Positions 45,396 through 57,929 of a stretch of DNA of 64,000 nt are shown here, piece by piece. This stretch comes from Lucifuga dentata (taxonomy: Eukaryota; Chordata; Actinopteri; Ophidiiformes; Bythitidae): the NCBI GenBank assembly GCA_014773175.1, contig VXCM01002611.1:1-64000 (forward strand), read 5' to 3'. The position numbers and the translations under genes were made by a program. The notes beneath the pieces are model-generated. The model saw only the letters and a program-made list of their open reading frames with translations. It was not told where the DNA came from and ran no database searches. How positions within the stretch are numbered: the stretch's first letter is position 1; every line of letters starts with the position of its first letter.

Positions 45396-45487
45396 TTACT
45401 TTTCCAGAATTCCATCATAACCATGAACTCCACATTTCCTGCCGGCAATTCTGCAGGCGAAGGTCAGAGCTTCCTGTAAAGTCCCTC
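45396..45487 (-). CDS. khk: khk exon 8 and stop
   Basis: Acceptor [32 protein letters not shown] then HGYDGILEK and TAA at 45398-45396. Matches the mammalian C-terminus [20 protein letters not shown]. A possible non-canonical poly(A) signal ATTAAA lies about 300 bases further along the minus strand (45104-45099). Confidence 0.95.
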
Positions 45488-48400
45488 CTACAAACACAGA
45501 GGAGAGAAGCTGATTATTGATCACATATGAAACTGCTAAACACTTTTCATTTTGAACTCTTCCTTTCTGACAATTATGAATGAGAAAATTGCTGAGCACA
45601 TTGAGCCTCGTCCTGAGAAATCTCCCATCATCATCATCCCTCCTGTACATGAAGCAAAAGTCCCTGATGTTAAAAAAGAGGCAGGTACAGTGTGTAGTTA
45701 AAAAAAAAAACTACACAATAAAATTCTCAAAGTGATGTGCATTAGTCTTCTTTTCCTTAATGCTTTTTTTAAAGGCACGTTAATGCCACCAGCTGGCATC
45801 AGAAGTCTGTAGAAATGAGTTTCACAATATCCCTGCGCTAGTGATTTGCACAGTTGACAACCTGCTTGTTTAAACGTTCCACCAGTGTGGTACACTAGTG
45901 AGGTTCAGTGGATAAAAGAATGATTTTCATGGATTTATCAGCCTGTAAAAGAAAAATTCACACAGCTGAAAACTCTCACCACTGGAGAGAGTGTAGATGA
46001 CACCGGCGTTGAATGTGTCTCCTGCTCCCAGAGTGTCGACCAGCTTTTCTGGAGGGAAGGCATCGGAGTGGACAATCACGCCGTCAGGACCCACAGCATC
46101 TGCTCCTTTCTCTGCCCAGGCACATATCAGGACAGCCCTGCCAGACGAGTCAGCATCAATTCCAAATTCCCCAACTCCTCCTCTTCTTCCATAACTCCCC
46201 CCCCCCCCCCNCCCCCATCTTTCCTACTTCACCTTTCTTATTTACACTGTTCCTTCCCTACCACTTTATCTCCTTTCCTAACTCCCACCTTATTGCGTAC
46301 TTCCCCCTCTCTTTCCTTACCTCTTCCTGTTTTATGCTGTTATGCTAAGTTATGCTATGCTATGCTATGTTATGTTGTGCTATGTTATGTGATGCTATGC
46401 TGTTATGTGATGTGATGTTATGTTATGTTATGTTAGTAATTCTGCTGGAAATGAACCAAGCAGGTAAACATAAACGTCCGTATTAATAATTGTTTTTACA
46501 GACAAATGTCCCTAATCTGTTCAGTTCTTTCCTTCGCTCCCTAAGTTTCCTTCCTCTTCCACTTCCTGGTAAGACGGGTAGGAGTGAGGAAGGAGAGAAA
46601 ATAAGAACATTCCTCTAAACTGTCTTGACCTTTAACCTCCCACTCACCCCTGTTTGACCTTGCTGTAGAGACCTTTCACAGCAGCCTCAGCTGACTGGAA
46701 GCCAAAGTGTCGGGCGACATCCTTACTGACAAAAACCTGATGACAGAACCCAACATGGTTTTTTTCAGTCACTTCACTTTTTACACTTTCATTTGTTAGA
46801 GGCTTCACAGAATGATTATGAAGAAAACAAATGTGCTTTTCTTCTAGAAAGCTTTTATTTTAAAAACTGAAGGTGATGGTGATGGTACTTTTTTTATTTT
46901 AAAAAGTTAACAAGCTTCTTACCACGTCACCATAAGGAAACAGCTGGTACAGCGGCTCTCTGATCTTCTCAATTTCCACAGAGACAGTGGTTCTTTGTTG
47001 CTGTGGCAACGTGCTGTTGTAGAGCGCCACCTGCTGTATCATCTTCACTTGTTCCTCAGCGTTTCGGCCCTGCAGCGGGTTGGAAAAATGAGAATTCAGA
47101 TATTAAGTACAGTACATTGAGTAATTTTTCCTTTTTTTCAAGGTGACAGGCAAACAACTTGAGCTACATCTCAGATCCTGGTTAAGGCCGACTTTACTCG
47201 TCGTGGGTGACAGGTGAGTTTTAACATAAGCGGACATTTTTGAATGGACAGACCAAACTGGAGATAAAATTCCTGAGTTGAAATACACAATCTTTCACAG
47301 TCCACATCAGACACAGGTGCAGAAACACGTTACATGGGTTGGGAGCATGTTCAGATATGAGTGGCTCACCTCCCAGTGAATCCATTTGTACTGACTAACG
47401 TCCACTTTGGAGAAATCTACTGTACTGACATCAGGAAGATTCCTGATTAACAAGGAAAGAAGGAAGGAAGGAAGAAAGGAAGGAGTTTATTTTCCTCATT
47501 GACAAAGGATATTCATCAAAAACACAGATATATATCATCTGGTATTTTAGAGTATGATTTACGACAGAGATTTTGATAAACATAAGCAGGTGTAGTGAAA
47601 TTAAAACCGGGTGAGGCGCGCCCCAAAATGCTGTCATTACAGAAGCAGTAATGTGCCTGCAAGTAATTACGGTAATCCCAGCTGCCTCTGAGTTCTTTTA
47701 AGGAAGTTGCTTGTCTCTGCGGTGTGTTGGGGTGAGCACCGACTCTAAAAGTGGTCTGGATTTGACCATAGCAACATAAACAAACGTAACTAGCAGCACC
47801 TAAAGGCTGGACCTCTTCTGGCTGCCTGCTGATGAGGGGAGGATTTATAATGAGGGACAGGTGCCTGTTGTCTCCTGTGGGACACCATAGGAGATCGTGC
47901 TGCGTTCGACAGACCTCGGAACTCTGATTTTTCCAACTTCCTACTTGGAAAAATGCTCTGGAACGGCATTTGAAGTCAGAGCTCCATCTGGGAAACTCGG
48001 ACCAAAATTATGTACCCCGACTTCACAAGTATGACGTCACTCAACGTGGCGGCGCCTGTGGAAACGACTTTATGAATGGAAATGATCAACTAACAAGCAA
48101 ATAAAGTATTTGTTTTTCTGAAGTGACATTGAAATAAAAAGGTCAAAATATATCACCAAGTTCACTATCTACAGTGTATAGTAACTATTTGCCACTGATA
48201 TGTAATAATTTCAGATTATTACTTCTCTGCACAAATGTTTAATAGCTTATTCACTGTGATTAATACCATTGTAAAACAACACAACCCAACAGTCCTGTAG
48301 TCTAACTTTACTCTAGTTAGCATTTATTAAGAAGTTTATTCACGTCAGAACTTCCGACTGGGAAAACTCCGACTTCTGAGGTCTGTGAACGCAGCATTCT

Positions 48401-51400
48401 CATGCGTGCAGCAGCGGCAGTCTATTTTGTAGGAATGGCAATTTCGAGGCTTCAAAACATTGACACGTATGTCCCACTCAACGTTGGCATGAACTGGCAG
48501 GTGTTGTAATTGCAGCAGTTTTAACGCCTCCTGTCCAAAACATGAACAGTTTTCGTGCAGATGCAATCAAACCATCAATTATTGAGGCCTTGTATTATGT
48601 ATGTGACTTGTATTATATATGTGCACACTTTGTGCTGATGGTTTATAGGCCTATTTATCTTATCACATCTATGTCATGGTAACTGACAATTTTTGTTTAT
48701 TATAGGCTACTTATGAGATGATGATTATGTCTGCATTTTAAATTGTGCCAATTGTTCTATACCAGTTTTCAATAAATCCTTTCAGTTGATTAATTTAAAG
48801 GACCAAACCATCCATTTTGCATGTTTGAGCCTAATATATTCAATTTTCATACATGTAACGTTATTGACAATCGTTTCTCAAAGCATACTACTGGAAGGGT
48901 GAGTTAAAAATGTTTTCCTACCTTCCAGACCGCCACTGCTTTCAGTTCATTCTGGTATGCTATTAAATCAACTTGGTGATTAAAAGATGTGTATTCAGGT
49001 TTGTTTTTTTTTTTTTTAGTTCTGTAATTTTAGCGTTTAAATGCAATAAAAAGTGTGGAGTGACCTGAAAATGTAAAATATTTTTCAGTGAAGCTGTTTA
49101 TTCTTGTCATCCATTTATTTTGTCCACTGACACGTATATGCTACAAACAAAAATCTGTAGGAAAAAAGACATTTTTCAGCAAGACTTCTTCACACCCATG
49201 AGGAAGCTCCAAGATTACCTTTAGTACCCCAGTTTGCCGCAGACACAGCACTTTTACCACAATGACTGCACTTTGGAGCGCTCATCAGACAAATACATAA
49301 TATATTATTAAATTACATGTTTTTGCGGTTTGTGATCGCATACAATTAAATCACAATTTCTTTTTAAATTTCATTAATTGTGCAGCACTGGAGCCAAGTT
49401 ATCACTTTAATAATTAAAAGTGATTTTACTACTCAGAACTCCTGATTTGTTGAAATATTGGAACCTCTCACTGTAGTTGATTGACTATTATCTAATTTAA
49501 AAAATATAATATATTGGAGATGCAAGAGAATTTGGGTGAATTAATAATAAATCAATCCCAAACCACTGCAGAGAGGCTCCTTGTGTCTATTTCACACAAA
49601 CTCATTCCTCTGGTTAAAAAATAAAAAATCTTTTAAAAGACTAAACTGATTGTCAAATCCACACACGGTCACTCATGGATGTTATCAGTCACAGCTTTGA
49701 GGCTGGAGATTCTAGGTGGGTTTTCCAGAAACCAGGTTTGACACAAAACCTGAGTTTGATGGAAATCTGGTATTTTCTGTGTGAGATGAATCCTCTGATC
49801 ACTGCTCTTGAAATATCCTGCTCTATGCACTTTCCTCATATTGACACTAAAATCATGATAACATCTGAAAAAACATCCTATAATATAAACAGTGCAGATA
49901 GAACTCTCAGAAGTTGCTCTTTGTAACAAAAATAACCTGCAGTTAGAAGATGACCCCGAGTGACCCTGATGCCTCACTCTGCAGTGGATCACCGCCCTGT
50001 TCTTATTAGACCAATATGAGATTAAGAGTTTCACAGCAGAGTCAAACAGCATTTACAAAATAACTTATGCCATTTTATTTTTAAAGGACTGTTTTATTTT
50101 GCTTAAAGCACCAGATTAGTGGAGCTTGAGGCTGATGTCCATGCAAAGTCACCTTTTTTTGCGCCCAAAAACAAAGTTTTTCAAAAAACATTGTCCAAAG
50201 AGCTCTGAACATGCAGGTGTCACATGTAAATGTAGACAAAGAAAACTGTGTGTTCTACATAAATGATCCATGGTCTTTCATGGAACTAGTCCAACTCTCT
50301 CTGTAGTTGTTCATTATGAATGCCAGTAGAACTGATAACACTGTTGTCACTTAGCTGCATTTATGTTTATATTCTCTTTGCAGTAACAAATAAATGATGG
50401 TCTATGTGCAGCATATATGATCAAATCACCAACTGATCCTGGTGCACCTGTAATGGGTATTCTCCAATATTTGGGGCCAACATGAACTGATCAGCATATT
50501 TAGGTGCAGATAAATTGTCTAAACATTTTCTATTGGAGGGTGGAGCTCTCTAAGTGATTTCCTGTTTTAAAAAATTGGAAAGAAGGATTTTGTAAATGCT
50601 TTTTGACACTGCCCACTTGTCCGGTTCGTCTTACGTGTCAGAGAGAACAACAGTACGAGAGCCACTGGAGGGACAAACCACACAACACGCACAAGGAGTT
50701 TCACCTTCAACCTGCCAAACCAACGCTGAAATGTCCACCAGATATCTGGAGAAATCCTTCACTATGAAACTGACAGACAAGACAGAAACTTAATCTCTGT
50801 GCTCTCATAGGTCGAACAGGATGTTGGTGGAGCCTGTGTTTAAAAAAAAAACTGGACATCATCAGCTTCACAGTGATGATGAGGAGGACGACCCTAAAAC
50901 AGATTGAGGCTGTTAGACTGTGGCTCCGCCCAGTCCAGAGTGAGGAATGTGGCTCCATCCACAGGGCAACCTTTTACCTAACTGACAACCTGCAACACAC
51001 AAATTAAATAACACACACACCTGTTCATGTGCAGGATGGTGCGGCTTCCTGTGGTGGCGTTACTGATGACCACAGAGGCTGGCAGGACGCACTGAGCATG
51101 CTCAGACAGCAGAGAAATGTCAATGTGGAACTTCTTAAAGTCGTCCAGGATAAAGCTACAGACAGAGAGACGTGGGGTGCATTCTATTTCTATTTTTTAA
51201 TGTCTCGTCCCTCCTTATGTGATAACAAGATTCTTGGAGGACAGAGGAGACTAAAGGAAAAGGAACAAGGAAAGAGGAGAGAGTACAAAAGCAGACATGA
51301 AGCAAGTAGAAAGGAGACGAGGAGGATAGGGAGAGGAAGCCAGGAGAGAGGAGACAGTAGACAAGCAAAAAAAAAAAAAAAAAAAAAAAAACAAGGTGAG

Positions 51401-54040
51401 AGGAGACAAGAGGGAAAGAGAGACCAGACAAAGAGAGAGGGAGGAAAGAGGAAACCAAGAGGCAAATGAAAGAACAAATAGAGAAAAAATACAACAACAG
51501 AGGTGGGGTGCATCCAATTTGTATATTTTTTAATGGCTCCTCTGTCCTCCCCTGATAATCATCATCCTTATTAAGGAGGTCTGAGTTCTTTAATGCTGCT
51601 CAGAGAAGAGAGGATGCTTTCTGGAGAAGCATTCTGTATGTATACATATGCATGAGTGTGTGTGTGTGTGAATGAGTGATTGATTACAGATCAGAGTGTG
51701 TAAACAACTGTAGGAAACAAGTTGGTTCTCATAATATAAAACAAACACTGGAAAACAGACAAACACGTGTATGATCCATATTTAAAGAAGCAAATGAAAA
51801 TGTACATAATTTTAAACAAAAAACATTTTTACAACAAACATTTTCACACAATTCAAGAGAAAAAGCTCAGGTGTGTAAATTATAAATATTAGGGCTGTAA
51901 ATCGATTAAAAAAGAAATTAATCGCACAGATTTCTGTGATTAATTGCAATTAATTGCAGAAACTTGTAAACTTGTAATCATTAAAAATTTAATCACCAAA
52001 TTAATGTAAATTAATTCCCTGTTTAAAATCCCTGTTTTATCTGCTCGTTTGAACTGTTTCTTTAGTTTGTCAAAGAAATGAGGCTGAATTAATTTGATTT
52101 TATCTTGAAGGAGTAATTTTATTTTACAATGGATTTACTACATTTATTTTCATGGTATGCTGTTTTTTTGGGTTAACTAAAAGTTTTATTGAGTTCAGAG
52201 AAGAAACTACCTTGGCTGATATATTAAAAGATGTTTGCATGTTATTCTTGGCTTCAGCCACAAGGTGGAAACTGGTCAAGGTTGACATGTTCTTGCTGTC
52301 AGGAAAGTCATCTCATTCTGAAAACATGGTTTTGTTCAAGGAAAAGTTTGTCTTATTCTGAAAAGACTGAATCTTCTTTGTGATAAGTTAATGTTAGCTT
52401 GAAGGTATTAAGTACAGCGACAGAGAGCCGAGAAAAGTAGTAAAGCTAAAGTGAGGCTAAAAGGCTGTAAAGTTCTTTTTGTTGTTTATATGTTTTTGAT
52501 TAATAAAGCCACATTCAGTTAAAACGACACACTCCATAATTAGTGTGAGCATATAATGTTATACACAGGAAGTGAGGAAAAAACAAAAACATTAACATAG
52601 CCTCAGGAAATGCGTTAATAGCATTAATTTTTTAAATGTGTTACAGTCCACATTAATCGCAAAAATTAACGTGTTAATTTCCCCAGCCCTAATAAATATT
52701 AATAAATATAAAACCAACAAATCAGAAACATGATGAACTACCTACTGATTTATGAATCATAAACAGATGAATATGTTTATTTAACAAGCTTAGAAACTGA
52801 GAGCTGTTTCAAAATATAAGTAGTTTGAAATAAGAACTGGAAATTTGTTCAAGAAATGCTTTTTTCCCCACGTACCTTTTCTTAAAGTGATTACACGTGA
52901 AAAATAAAAGACGAAGGAAAAAAGGGAAGGAGGTAGAGAAAGAAAGAAAGAGAAGTGTGAAAAAAAGGCATATGTATAGAAGGAAAGAAGCAAGCAGAGA
53001 AAAAGGATGAGGGGGTAGAGAAGGAAAGAAGGGTAGTGAAGGAACAGTGAAGGATGTAGACAAGAAATGAATGAAGTACAGAAGAAGAGGATGCAAGTGA
53101 AAAGGAGGCAAAGAAAGAGGTAGAGAATGAAAGAAGGAAGTAGAAAAGGTAAAGAAGGAAAGGAAGATGCAGGAATTGGAAGGATGTGGCATTTAGACTA
53201 TGGCAGCCAGCAAGTCAGTTATTGAATGATTGATAAATTGATGGACACTCACTCGGCCACGGGTCCAGCAGCCAGTGAGCCCATGAAGGCAGACGGCGCT
53301 CCGAGCAGCGACAGCACCGTACACGAGTTGGAGGCGTTCCCACCTCGTTGCCAGCGCTGTGACAAACACCTGCAGGTACAGGTGCAACATGTGGACGAAA
53401 TTAACAGTCATAAGAATTACATGATTTTTTTCTGCTGTCAGTGTTGTCTTAGCAGTATGCTAACCTGCTGTTTGTGTTGTGTTAGGCTGTCTGCTAACAT
53501 GCTATCAGTGTCGTATTAACTTGCATGCTATCCTGCTGTCTCATGTTAGTCTGTATGCTAACCTTATGTCATTGTTGCGTTAGCCTGTATGCTAACATGC
53601 TGTCAGTGTATCCTGTACGCTGGCTGTCTCTGTCTGTATGCTAACTTGTTGTCAGTTGTGCTAGCATGTATGTTAACCTGCTTTCTGTGTTAGTATGTGT
53701 GTTGACCTGCTGTAAGTATTGTGTTAGTCTGTCTGCTAACATGCTGTCAGTGTTGTTAGCCTGTATGCTAACATGCTGTCAGTGTAGCCTTTATGCTGGC
53801 TGTCCGTGTTGGTCTGTCTGCTTGCTAACATGCTGTCAGTGTTGTGTCAGTCTGTGCTAATCTGCTGTCAGTGTTTAATTAGCTTGTATCTAACCTGCTG
53901 TCAGTGTTGTGCTAGTCTGTATGCTTGCTTGTTGTCGATGCTAACCTGCTATCAGTGTCCTCCTCTGGATATTTGTCCACCACATTGATGATGTCCAAAC
54001 AAACCAAACCGACACAGAGGATCTTCTTTCTGTCTTCCAT
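45396..54040 (-). CDS. khk: khk (ketohexokinase / fructokinase), complete, 8 coding exons
   Basis: Cytosolic PfkB/ribokinase-family enzyme that phosphorylates D-fructose to fructose-1-phosphate with ATP, the entry step of fructolysis. Exons in transcript order: 54040-53946, 53369-53253, 51155-51021, 47442-47370, 47069-46923, 46736-46648, 46137-45980, 45487-45396. Total 906 nt, 301 residues, against 298 in human. All junctions are GT/AG in phase. Visible motifs: [20 protein letters not shown] at the N-terminus with the sugar-contacting Asp (D16), RGGNASNSC (N43, N46), [26 protein letters not shown], and the PfkB signature [11 protein letters not shown] with catalytic base D259 (human D258). 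No frameshift or missing catalytic residue. Convergent with emilin1 and divergent from cd81. Only one version of the third exon is recognisable, whereas mammals have two alternative ones. Confidence 0.95.
45980..46137 (-). CDS. khk: khk exon 7 with PfkB signature
   Basis: Acceptor [29 protein letters not shown], then [20 protein letters not shown] and GVIYTLSS; donor G|GTGAGA. GAGD supplies the anion hole and the catalytic Asp. Confidence 0.96.
46323..46436. repeat. (TATGY)n-type simple repeat
   Basis: Degenerate runs of TTATG/CTATG units in khk intron 6, close to a poly(C) run with N at 46211. Confidence 0.8.
46648..46736 (-). CDS. khk: khk exon 6
   Basis: [20 protein letters not shown] then KGLYSKVKQ; donor GG|GTGAGT, split Gly codon. 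Matches human [20 protein letters not shown]. Confidence 0.95.
46923..47069 (-). CDS. khk: khk exon 5
   Basis: 49 codons, phase 0 at both ends. [14 protein letters not shown] through [20 protein letters not shown]; donor GTG|GTAAGA. Matches the GRNASEQVKML and SVEVEKPREEL blocks of mammalian KHK. Confidence 0.95.
47370..47442 (-). CDS. khk: khk exon 4
   Basis: Acceptor GTTAATCAG|G. Encodes [20 protein letters not shown] then IHWE; donor GAG|GTGAGC. Closely matches human [20 protein letters not shown]. Phase 0 at the 3' end. Confidence 0.94.
47898..48396. mobile_element. MITE with TGCTGCGTTC ends
   Basis: Left TGCTGCGTTCGACAGACCTC; right-end reverse complement TGCTGCGTTCACAGACCTCA. About 499 bp with GGAACTC/GAAGTC inner motifs. 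Target duplication unclear. In khk intron 3. Confidence 0.7.
48795..49080. mobile_element. TTAA-type MITE, copy C (left half)
   Basis: TTAAAGGACCAAACCATCCA, then TTTGCATGTTTGAGCCTAAT as in copy D. No right arm seen, so truncated. In khk intron 3. Confidence 0.7.
51021..51155 (-). CDS. khk: khk exon 3 (counterpart of mammalian 3a/3c)
   Basis: Acceptor CTGTCTGTAG|C. Encodes [16 protein letters not shown] through [13 protein letters not shown] plus AG; donor GTGTGT. GSRTIL resembles human exon 3c more than 3a, whose counterpart I recall as GNRTIV. No second copy was found in introns 2 or 3. Confidence 0.9.
51171..51560. repeat. purine-rich tract between two similar blocks
   Basis: GGGGTGCATTCTATTTCTAT (51175) recurs as GGGGTGCATCCAATTTGTAT (51506) with TTTTTTAATG after each. 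Between them is a GA-rich tract with a long poly(A) at 51367-51391. In khk intron 2. Confidence 0.6.
51890..52691. mobile_element. hAT-type MITE (TAGGGCTG family), complete
   Basis: Inverted ends TAGGGCTG/CAGCCCTA with a perfect 8-bp target duplication ATAAATAT (51882-51889 and 52692-52699). 802 bp with no transposase. In khk intron 2. Confidence 0.88.
53253..53369 (-). CDS. khk: khk exon 2
   Basis: Acceptor CCTGCAG|G. Encodes [20 protein letters not shown] through AAGPVA plus GA; donor GTGAGT. Carries the GGNASN sugar-binding motif of the family. Confidence 0.95.
53420..53950. repeat. degenerate minisatellite in khk intron 1
   Basis: Repeated TATGCTAACATGCTGTCAGT, then GTTGTGTTAGTCTG, units of about 25-50 bp with many variants. 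It reaches the donor of khk exon 1, where the GTTAGC donor itself falls within a repeat-like unit on the other strand. Confidence 0.8.
53946..54040 (-). CDS. khk: khk exon 1
   Basis: ATG at 54040-54038 begins [20 protein letters not shown]. Matches the mammalian N-terminus with one extra residue. Ends KYPEEDTDS plus AG; donor GTTAGC. The split Arg codon is completed by exon 2. Confidence 0.93.
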
Positions 54041-56700
54041 TTTCCTCCAGACAAATGGACATAGTCCACGCAGCTGGAATATGGATTTTGATCTTCCAGT
54101 TAATCATCACCCACCTGAAACCCTGTCAATATCAAAATACAAATACAAACCTTCCTGATCTGTGACTTCAGAATAAAAGCCTTCATACAGTGATCCATTA
54201 AGTGCCTATTGTTAAAGGTAAGTCTCTGCTATACCAATACATACCACTTCCTAATTTGTGACTTAGAATAAAAGTATTACTAAAATGATCCTCAAAGTGC
54301 TTGTCATGATCATGTCAATTTAACTGAATTTTAATTAAATCAATACAACTGAAAATATTCTACAATGACCCATAAGCTGCTCTTGTCTGTAAAGTTAGCA
54401 GAAACAGTGTAAACCATTTCAGAATGTGACTTCAACATAAAAGCCTTATTGTCATTAAAATGACCCATAAAGAACGCAACATTTATGGATGTCTGTGATT
54501 TAGAATTGAAAGCCTTAGTAATAAAATTATTCACAAGATGCACATTGTCTAAGTGAGCCAAGAAACTGACAATAGAAAATGAAAGGGCGATTGCAATATT
54601 GTTTGCAATTATGGTCATTCCTAATGTATTTCATACCCTAACTTTATGATCTGAGAGGACAAAAGTTAAACGGCCTGAGAAAGGAGGGGATGCATTTTTT
54701 GGCAGAAATAATGTAGGTAAGAGTGGAATGCTGAATCACTACTGCCCAATAGATTACTATATTGTTATTGCCTCTAATGAGTTCTTTGATCACTCTTCCA
54801 TAAGAGTTGTTCAAAAGAATAAATATAGTCATGTGGATTATATATATGCTTCACTGCAGCTGTTCCATATTTCAGATAGGAGAAGGGTATTTTTGTTGAA
54901 GGAATTGTTCAATTGTGTGTGTGTGTATATATATATAAAATGGATTCATCTGTTCATTGATTCACTATTTAAAATTACATTTGTAGTCATTATTGTGATA
55001 GCAATCTGCATTTAAGGGCGTGTGATGTAACTATTCATAAATACATTGATAGGTTACAACTCTGAAAGAATGGATTAAATCCTGCTAATGTGGGAGTTTT
55101 TAAAGACATTTTGGAAATTTGGCTAATATTAGCAGGTAGAAACTCTGTTTCAGGTAAGTCAGTCAATCATTATATGTTCATAAATTGTTAGAATATACAG
55201 TACATTAAAAGTTATTGCTGTGTACGCTCCTGCAAGAGGGGATACAATTCCCGACTGGGATGCAGTTTTTGGCACAACACCTGTAACTAGCGGTGCACTC
55301 TCCAAATTGATACGTCTCACAACAGCTCTAAATAAAATCCAATTTCCATCTTTTAATCTCAGAAATTTGTCAGTTTTATCAGCTGTTGTCTTACAGCAAC
55401 TCTAAATAACAATCCTATTTCTAATTTTTAATCTCAGAAATTTGTCAGTTTTTCCCTCACAAATTTGTATTATTCTCGTGAAATTTGTGAGTTTTATCTT
55501 GTAAATTTGAGTTTTCTTGTAAAATTGACATTTTTCTCCCAAATCTGTGAGTTTTTACCTGTCTAAGATGAATACCTTGCAACGTTTTTAAAGCTTGTGG
55601 CATCCCGTGATTAATGGATTTAAGTAGCGAATATCTGACGAACGTCTACGTAAAATAAACATTATTCTTATTATAATTAATGAAACTAAGAATAAAAATA
55701 ATTATAATAATTATTATCATAATTCTTATATAATAATTATATTATATTATAATATAATTCCTAATCTTATTTATTTATTTATTTTAATTAATAATGAAAT
55801 TAAAGGCTGGGGCAGTTTTTTCTGTGCTCACGTTACCAAAATCCTCCAGTGTGGATGTATGGTCTTAGAGCTTCACCACCTGGCCAAAGGGTGTTACTGA
55901 CATTAAATTCACAAGCAGGGGAAATTGTCTGGCTCTGGCCCAAAATAATTGAATTTGGTTGGTTGTTATTGAGTTTTATTGTGCACAAAGGTGAAATCAG
56001 ATGGTGTATGGCTAAAATCTCATGACCAAAGCAGTAACTTGTCTATGGCAGTGGGAAAAAAAAAAAAAAAAAAAAATTCCCTGCTAGTTATTATAATCCC
56101 CATGTGACACAGGTGGCCTTGCCTGGCCCTACCCACACTAGAACATGTGTAAAAATGGATTTTTGTATTTCCAGTCAGTTTGATACAGGGGAAATGTACA
56201 ATTTCTGGAAAAGTAATACGGAAATCTCAATGAAAATAACATGCATATTTATCCATATTTATCCCATGACAGACTCACAACAGGATCTGGATAAGATAAG
56301 ATACATGTTGCAGCAACGTACGAGAGTACAAAAAGTACATGAAATATTGAAAATATACTGGCTTAAAAAAGAAAATAAAAAATAACAATAAAATAGAGAT
56401 ATAAGCTAAATAAAATAAACACAGATACAAAAACTAGAAAATAAAACTCAGCAGTAGTAAGCTATTTACTGTTTGAAAAATTACTGTTTCTGATGACAAA
56501 CAAAACAATTAAGTCTTATTAGTCCTACTGCTGTTCTTTCACAGCAAGTATGTAGGTCGATGGGCTGACCCTTTCCGTGTTCTCCCCGTCCTGCAGTTAG
56601 GATTGGCCAAATGCAGAGGAGTTTCACCACAGAAGTGTGCAATCGATAAAAATGTATATTATTAGAACAACATCAATTTTATCTGGGCTTGTCCAGCCTT
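54041..56700. other. khk-cd81 intergenic, proximal part
   Basis: AT-rich, upstream of both genes (head-to-head). Contains a poly(A) run at about 56050-56072. No gene, RNA gene or clear promoter motif that I can support. Confidence 0.5.
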
Positions 56701-56709
56701 GGCGGAGAA

Positions 56710-57929
56710 CAGGGCCGTTTTTTGGCATAGGCAACCCAGGTGGTTGCCTAGGGCGCCTACAGGTAGAGGGGGCACNACAGGGCCGTTTTTTGGCATAGGC
56801 AACCCAGGTGGTTGCCTAGGGCGCCTACAGGTAGAGGGGGCACCAAAGAGAAAGGATTTTTATTTATTTATTTATTTGCCAATTACTTTATTTTATACTT
56901 CTGCCACCTACACTTGGTCTGCTGGTAAAAGTGGTATTTATTAATTTCACTAACATTTATACTTGGCGCATAATTGTCCGTTTCAGTGTTGTTGAATCAT
57001 GTTCAATGTCTGAACATGTCGACATAGTCCGACACGGGACGGTAAAGGTATGTAGGTAGGTGTAAAGGTTACATTTTGTTTAAAGTTAGAACTAAGCAAT
57101 GTTTAATTCATTTCATAAATCGTACTTCAATGGACATTTGTTTTGACAAACAAAGCACTTTTTCACTTTCTGATTTGCACCTACAGCGCTGGCCAAAAGT
57201 ATTGCACCCTCCTGTACTTTTGTGTAAACTTTTCTTTCTGAGTTAAAATACCACTCTAAACACAACAAAATGTATTTTTTTTAGTGTGTTAGAGTACAAC
57301 TGAAAAAAAGCCAATAGTTGTTAATAGTGTTAAGTAGGAAGACACATTTGACATATTGTTAAGATTTGAAGAAGAATACCAACATTATTAGTAGAGATTA
57401 GTAGGAAGTTAAAAGATCTCCTTTGAGATAGGGTCAGAGGTCAAATGGTTTTCACTATTTTCACTGACTTAGAAATATTGAAGTCATATTACCTCTCTGA
57501 AATCCAAATTTAAGTCTAAAACATAGTTGAATATTCTGAAAAATACTCNCATATTACCTCTCTGAAATCCAAATTTAAGTCTAAAACATAGTTGAATATT
57601 CTGAAAAATACTCAATTACTTATAAAATAGTAATAAATGAATTTTGTTGTGCTTGGAGTGGTACTTTGGTAAAGTTTACACAAAAATACAGGGGGTGACA
57701 TAATTTTGGCACGCTGTAGTTACTCTGTAGTGCCTCCTTGTAACAAAAATACACAATAAGGTAGACCCCTAATGAAGCATTGTTGACAATAAGATTTAAC
57801 ACTAAGTGCAATGTGTTATAAATTAAGACGAAAACTGTCTTTTTTTTCTCCTATGTAGTTTGGAGAATGAGTGAAGGGGTGCCAATGGATGTCTCGCCTA
57901 GGGCGCCAAAGTGATCAGAAACGGCCCTG
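56710..57929. mobile_element. hAT-type element (CAGGGCCG family) carrying a nested MITE
   Basis: Ends CAGGGCCGTTTTTTGGC and, in reverse complement, CAGGGCCGTTTCTGATC, with shared GCGCC/CCTAGGCG inner motifs. Flanks GCGGAGAA and GAGGAGAC match at 6 of 8. Two assembly duplications (around N 56776 and 57549) inflate its length. Confidence 0.75.
57184..57716. mobile_element. Tc1/mariner-type MITE nested in the hAT element
   Basis: TA-flanked inverted arms of about 90 bp: left CAGCGCTGGCCAAAAGTATT, right reverse complement CAGCGTGCCAAAATTATGTC. Both continue into TTTTGTGTAAACTTT and CACAACAAAAT. No transposase. Confidence 0.85.

Noticed and set aside
49669..50052. 127-codon minus-strand open frame in khk intron 3
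   Set aside because: No recognisable family. The surrounding CCAGAAACCAGGTTTGAC resembles a fish repeat end, and nothing supports expression.
51029..51513. Open frames through the GA-rich block on both strands
   Set aside because: Low-complexity purine/pyrimidine sequence. The real gene here is khk exon 3 on the minus strand at 51021-51155.
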